This document shows positions 60,901 to 64,000 of a DNA stretch of 64,000 nt, piece after piece. The stretch's first letter is position 1. Each line of letters starts with the position of its first letter. The position numbers and the translations under genes are program-made. A model generated the notes under the pieces. The model ran no database searches. It was not told the DNA's origin and was given only the letters and a program-made list of their open reading frames with translations. This stretch comes from Babylonia areolata. Taxonomy: Eukaryota > Mollusca > Gastropoda > Neogastropoda > Buccinidae. Location: assembly GCF_041734735.1 (NCBI RefSeq), contig NC_134878.1, positions 33,855,963 through 33,919,962 of the forward strand, given 5' to 3'.

Positions 60901-61660
60901 TGCTTTTCAATACTGTTTCTTCCTGCAGCTCCGCTCTTATCTTGGTGGTAAAAAAACTCCAGTCTGCTTTGTCGTAGTACAGGCGGTCAGGCAGAGAGTC
61001 ACCTTCTCCATCTGTGGGGCGGAGGACGACAGGAAAGTGGTCACTCCCGTGCAGATCGTCGTGCACTTTCCACTCGTAGTCCAGGACCAACGATGGATCG
61101 CAGACCGACAGATCTAAACACGAGAGCTTTCCAGAGGACAGATGCAGGTAAGTGGGAGACTTGTCGTTAAGACAGCACAAGTCCATGTCAGAGAGAAGGT
61201 TTTCTAAGAGAAGACCTCGGGCTGATGTCATCTCACTTCCCCAGAGCGGGGAGTGTCCGTTGAAGTCGCCCAACAGTAAAAACGGACGTGGGAGCTGGTC
61301 GACCAGGTTCATGAGGTCCTGCCTCAGAACACGGACGGAAGGGGGAAGGTAGAGAGAGCAGACAGTGATGGTTTTCTCGAGCGTGACTCTGACTGCCACC
61401 GCCTGTAAAGGGGTGCTTAAAAGAACTGTACTGTATAAAAGGGACTTTCGAATAAAAAGAGCGACACCTCCCGTCAACCCCTCTTGCTTCGGTTGAGCGG
61501 GTTTAAAAACGGAGTTAAAACCAGAGAGAGATAAAACCTTGCCATCTCTTTGCAGAGTCTCCTGCAGTGCCAGCACTGAAGGTTTCAAAGCACGACAAAG
61601 CAGCTGGAGTTCCTGGAAGTTGGCATAGAATCCCCGGATATTCCAGTGGATCACTGCCAT
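57968..61660 (-). CDS. LINE-B ORF2: endonuclease-reverse transcriptase-RNase H
   Basis: 1230 residues. APE endonuclease about 1-220 (HWNIRG, LQET, LLGDFNGHSPLW, GSDHFPVV). Reverse transcriptase about 470-770 (NYRPIALTSC, FFDLEKAYDTTW, GVPQGSILSPALF, FVDDFALY). RNase H about 940-1080 (FTDGSKS, AELTAL, FSDSLSALEAI, WVPGHVGIRGNERADLLAR). The C-terminal zinc motif is CVPCDE...KHVLLDC. The enzyme nicks the target, primes reverse transcription and degrades the RNA template. The start Met is 37 bp after the ORF1 stop. All expected motifs are present and no interruption is seen. Confidence 0.94.
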   Translation of the reverse strand: MAVIHWNIRGFYANFQELQLLCRALKPSVLALQETLQRDGKVLSLSGFNSVFKPAQPKQEGLTGGVALFIRKSLLYSTVLLSTPLQAVAVRVTLEKTITVCSLYLPPSVRVLRQDLMNLVDQLPRPFLLLGDFNGHSPLWGSEMTSARGLLLENLLSDMDLCCLNDKSPTYLHLSSGKLSCLDLSVCDPSLVLDYEWKVHDDLHGSDHFPVVLRPTDGEGDSLPDRLYYDKADWSFFTTKIRAELQEETVLKSKDPADALTRIVLDCAKAAVPSSTSKPQVPRTPWFNAECREARKSRKRAQRRVFRRPESDSVRTHQQLRAKARYVFKKSQRKSWRDFCSSLTSNTPKKKVWRVLKRIKGKNACPTFHHLKLSDALVTEKKAVANLLASTIEQNSRSANKSARFLKTKNLSEKTPCNFFSDNTENYNLPFTMNELKSALQTCTDSCPGMDEVHYKLLKHLPQTCLDTLLKVYNHIWVTGFFPPSWRKALIIPLPKPGKDPSNPSNYRPIALTSCVCKLMEKMVNGRLMWKLETDGLLAKEQCGFRKHRSTVDHLVRLETTIRNAFVNKQHVVAIFFDLEKAYDTTWKFGILSDLHKLGFRGHLPQFIHNFLQDRQFQVRVGTTLSDIHEQELGVPQGSILSPALFSIKINDIVQSVQKGSDSSLFVDDFALYATGSTYASIQRRLQLCVNKIQCWAEENGFTFSSSKTECIHFHNFRQFYQDPEIRLGTSTIPAVKEARFLGVVFDQKLNFLSHIKQLKISCLKALNIIRVVAHTNWGADKRTLLHLYRALVRSKLDYGSVVYGSARPSYLKLLDPVHHQGLRLSLGAFRTTPVHSLYAEAGEPPLSNHRLKLTLNYYLKLFSEPTNPAYDAVFNNPFDKKFTDDPNCIPPLGLRIQPHLENADLDVSGISDFSKFPDSPPWTFTTPEVRFDLASYRKDTTSSLAYRTYFSELCHKFPTFQGIFTDGSKSEDGVAASAFCPAFPDRPSTKHILSDSSVYTAELTALVLGLKMVLSSKQKRFMIFSDSLSALEAIACRNITHPKLLEFYETFTLATKKGYEVVLAWVPGHVGIRGNERADLLARNAVKKELSRSLVPYTDMKRKVNTYVKDLWQEKWNTQMDNKLFQIRPDLGETLPSGVKNRKEESVLCRLRTGHTFFTHSYLLKGEEAPRCVPCDEPLTVKHVLLDCWDLHDVRRRHYMAVSLKTLFRDVPPWALMDFLKEVNLFNQI

Positions 61661-61697
61661 TAAAAAGGTTTTTTTTTAAAAAAAATAAAGCAGCAGC

Positions 61698-63002
61698 CTA
61701 TTCCATCGCTACCCCCTGCTCCTCCACTTGCGGTGGCTCAAGGTCCGCCAGGATGGAATATTTGTTCTTTGACATAAATTTTTCGGGTTCCGACCGGGTC
61801 GGAATATCCACCACCTCGGCCCCTCCCGATCCCGCCGTGGCCGCAGCCCTCCCCTCCTTGAGTTTTGGAGGTGCGGGGGGCTTCCGGCCACTTCCGCCAG
61901 CCCGAGGGCCAGGCAGACGAGAGGCGGGGCGAGGGGGGCCGGGGGGTGGGGTGGGGCGGGAGGCGGACAACGTGCCTCCGCCCGAGGCTTTTCTCTCCCG
62001 CCCAGCAGCCCCTGAGGACTGCCGCGCAGGATGGGAAGGGGTGGACACAGCGCCTCCACCCAAGGCCAACGGTTCCGACGAGGCGGTTAAGTCGTCCGTC
62101 TGCGTTCCTGTGGACGTCGTCTGGACCACGACGTCCACCGTCCCGGATCTGACGACAGAGGCATACGACGTCCTAGGCGACGCGGCCTCCACCTGTTTCC
62201 TTGCCTCAAAGAAGGAAATTTTCTGTTCTGTCTTGACTTTCTGAATTTGTTTTTCTTTCTTCCAGGCGGGGCAGTCCTTCGATGAGGACGGGTGGCCACC
62301 TCCGCAGTTCGCACACAGGGCTGCACTGACGCAATCGCCCTGGTGCGCCGCCTTCGAACAGGTGCCACACGCCTCTTCCTCCTTACATCTGTCTCTCACG
62401 TGTCCGAATTTCTGACACTTAAAGCATCTCAGAGGGGACGGTACGTACAGGCTGACATTAACTAGCAGGTATCCGACCCGAATGTCCTTGGGGACATCCG
62501 GGCAGCAGAAGGTGAGGAAGAAAGTGTTGGTCGGGACTCTGTCCGACCCCTTCCTCACCGTCACCCTGTACACATCGGTCACTCCCTGAGAGGACAGTTC
62601 GCTCTTGATCTCGGCCTCAGACACACCTTTCAACTCCGGGCATCTGATGACTCCCTTTGAGCAGTTGAGACCTTTGTGAGGGGAAATCTTCACTGCCCTA
62701 TCCACGAAAGTGGTCGCCTTGAGAAGGAGCTGTGTCTGTCTTTTGGATTCTGTCTGTACTAAAAACGCTCCGCTCCTCAGCCTCTTGATGGATCTGAGCG
62801 ATCCTGCCAGACACTGAAAGCCCTTCTGGACAGCGAAGGGGCTGAGAGCCGACAAGGGCTTGTCGTCATCAGCGCCCTCCATCACTAGCCACGATGGCCA
62901 AAAACCAGAGGTATCGACGACCTCCGACTCAGAGTCTGAGTCGTCCGTTCCCTGTCGTCGTCTTTTTCCGAGTTTGGGGGGGTGTATTTGTTTAGGATTC
63001 AT
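61698..63002 (-). CDS. LINE-B ORF1: zinc-knuckle RNA-binding protein
   Basis: 434 residues from the Met at 63002 (MNPKQIHPP), the position aligned with the LINE-A start; an in-frame Met 13 codons upstream (63041) is not conserved. The N-terminus is basic and acidic (GKRRRQGTDDSDSESE). The middle domain of about 150 residues precedes three CCHC knuckles (CFKCQKFGHVRDRC, CGTCSKAAHQGDC, CANCGGGHPSSSKDC), then FFEARKQV and a Pro/Gly-rich tail ending NKYSILADLEPPQVEEQ. It probably coats element RNA. Confidence 0.9.
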   Translation of the reverse strand: MNPKQIHPPKLGKRRRQGTDDSDSESEVVDTSGFWPSWLVMEGADDDKPLSALSPFAVQKGFQCLAGSLRSIKRLRSGAFLVQTESKRQTQLLLKATTFVDRAVKISPHKGLNCSKGVIRCPELKGVSEAEIKSELSSQGVTDVYRVTVRKGSDRVPTNTFFLTFCCPDVPKDIRVGYLLVNVSLYVPSPLRCFKCQKFGHVRDRCKEEEACGTCSKAAHQGDCVSAALCANCGGGHPSSSKDCPAWKKEKQIQKVKTEQKISFFEARKQVEAASPRTSYASVVRSGTVDVVVQTTSTGTQTDDLTASSEPLALGGGAVSTPSHPARQSSGAAGRERKASGGGTLSASRPTPPPGPPRPASRLPGPRAGGSGRKPPAPPKLKEGRAAATAGSGGAEVVDIPTRSEPEKFMSKNKYSILADLEPPQVEEQGVAME

Positions 63003-63797
63003 GTTGAAAGAAAAATGTGAATTCATCCCTCCCTTACCCACCCACCATGGGGTCCAACTTAGGGGCCAGGGTCAAGGGAACACCAGCTTGACCCCTTCCA
63101 GGTTTCAGGAGGGATATACAACCAGCAGCCCAGCTCCAACGTGCTCCCCCCCGATCATGCCCAGCTCCCGGGGACAGAGAGCCGAGCACTACGGGGGTTA
63201 CCTTCGTCAGCCACTAAACTGCCAGTCTTGACCCAGCCCCACGAAGGGGTAGCCGATTGACACACACGGGCCAATGTGTGCCGCCTGTCTTAGGAGAGGT
63301 CCAAGCCAAAGGGATGTGTTGAGAGCAGCGTGCTCTCTCAATCCCCAGGATCTCATTCCCCTCCATCACAGGTCGCGCCGCACGGCAAACACGGCGGGCC
63401 TAAAGAAGGCCGCAGAGAAAAAAAGAATGTGGAAAAGAAGGCTTGATGGGGAGCTGAGGACAGAAAAGAGGCGGTAAAAAGAAGAACAAAGAATAGCGAA
63501 AGGGACAGTGGGTCACGTTTAGTTTGGGCCTCACTCACCACCTGTTCGGCATGGGAAGCCCTATCAGGGGCATCAGTACAAAACCACCACTTATTCAGCC
63601 CTAACAGCTACGATGGCTATGTAGGCTGTCAATTAAGACCTGGGACCAGAGCACCAAACCCCAAGAAGCACTGATGCCCCCGCCGACATAGCTCGCTCGA
63701 TCACTGGCCACTAAGCCTCCCGACCACGACAAGGTAGTGACCCTCCCGGGAGTGGGTCAGGAGAACACCAGCCTGACCCCCTCCAGGTTTCGGGAGG

Positions 63798-63810
63798 CCC
63801 TGGCCTGTTG
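63798..63810. repeat. Target-site duplication of LINE-B, right
   Basis: ccctggcctgttg, partner of 57783-57795. Confidence 0.9.
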
Positions 63811-64000
63811 CCTGTCTGTGTGAAACTTATTGTGGGGATGGGGTGGGGGTGTTCCTTTTTGTGCGTTACATGTGGCACTTTGCGTATGTGTGAATGCGTG
63901 CGTGTTTGTGCGTGGTGGGGAGAGTTTTGCACGCGCGCACGCATGTCTTCTTCTTCTTTTTCTTCCACTTGACGACCAACATCAGTATGTTGATGAAAAT
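63811..64000. other. Right edge, no gene recognised
   Basis: GT-rich then TTC-rich sequence. Nothing that can be assigned. Confidence 0.5.

Larger units (their letters stand above)
57796..63797 (-). mobile_element. LINE-B: intact-looking I-group LINE
   Basis: 6002 bp, bracketed by a perfect 13-bp target duplication, with both ORFs open. The 3' end carries an (atttc)-type tail. The 5' UTR of about 800 bp repeats its first 50 bp just before ORF1. It is highly similar to LINE-A over the full length. The perfect duplication and open ORFs indicate a recent insertion and possibly an active source. Confidence 0.95.

Overview
This is a eukaryotic, intron-rich and repeat-rich window, most likely from a mollusc (probably a marine gastropod). 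The taxon is an inference from the single-domain angiotensin-converting-enzyme (ACE) genes, the very abundant GT/CA microsatellites, the tRNA-derived SINEs and the mixture of non-LTR retrotransposons. No bacterial-style operon, rRNA gene or CRISPR array is present.

The host content is two complete ACE-family zinc dipeptidyl-carboxypeptidase genes arranged tail to tail. ACE-A is on the + strand (16241-30867, 13 coding exons, 640 codons). ACE-B is on the - strand (55197 down to 36595, 13 coding exons, 637 codons). Eleven of the thirteen exons have exactly the same length in both genes and every intron phase agrees; only exon 1 (signal peptide) and exon 13 (C-terminal tail) differ in length. Both predicted proteins keep the HEMGH zinc site, the distal Glu ligand, the substrate-binding residues and the chloride-binding residues of the family. 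Both end in a short hydrophobic tail that looks like a GPI-anchor signal. Their 3' ends face each other across a 5.7-kb spacer filled with repeats.

The most unusual feature is in intron 12 of both genes. It is largely a 30-bp minisatellite whose unit is a copy of the 3' splice site plus the first codons of exon 13. It therefore forms a ladder of potential splice acceptors. Where the period is unbroken they are in frame with exon 13, and each would add a decapeptide ([10 protein letters not shown]) carrying an N-glycosylation sequon and a cysteine. Exon 12 and its intron flanks are identical in the two genes while other exons have diverged strongly, which suggests gene conversion between the inverted copies.

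The rest is mobile DNA. Positions 1-5.7 kb hold GA/GT tracts and an LTR-element fossil with a gag-like part. Positions 7.3-14.6 kb hold a decayed RNase-H-bearing LINE split by a 6-kb I-group LINE (LINE-A, flanked by a 12-bp target duplication). Positions 57.8-63.8 kb hold a second copy of that LINE (LINE-B) with both ORFs open and a perfect 13-bp target duplication. Intron 1 of ACE-B carries a LINE of a different clade (EN-RT-C2H2 finger) in two head-to-tail copies separated and flanked by the same 9-bp target sequence. Introns and spacer also contain at least four tRNA-like or short interspersed families, several MITE-like inverted-repeat elements (two of them TTAA-flanked), 3' fragments of L2/CR1-like LINEs, and pentanucleotide arrays grown from SINE tails.
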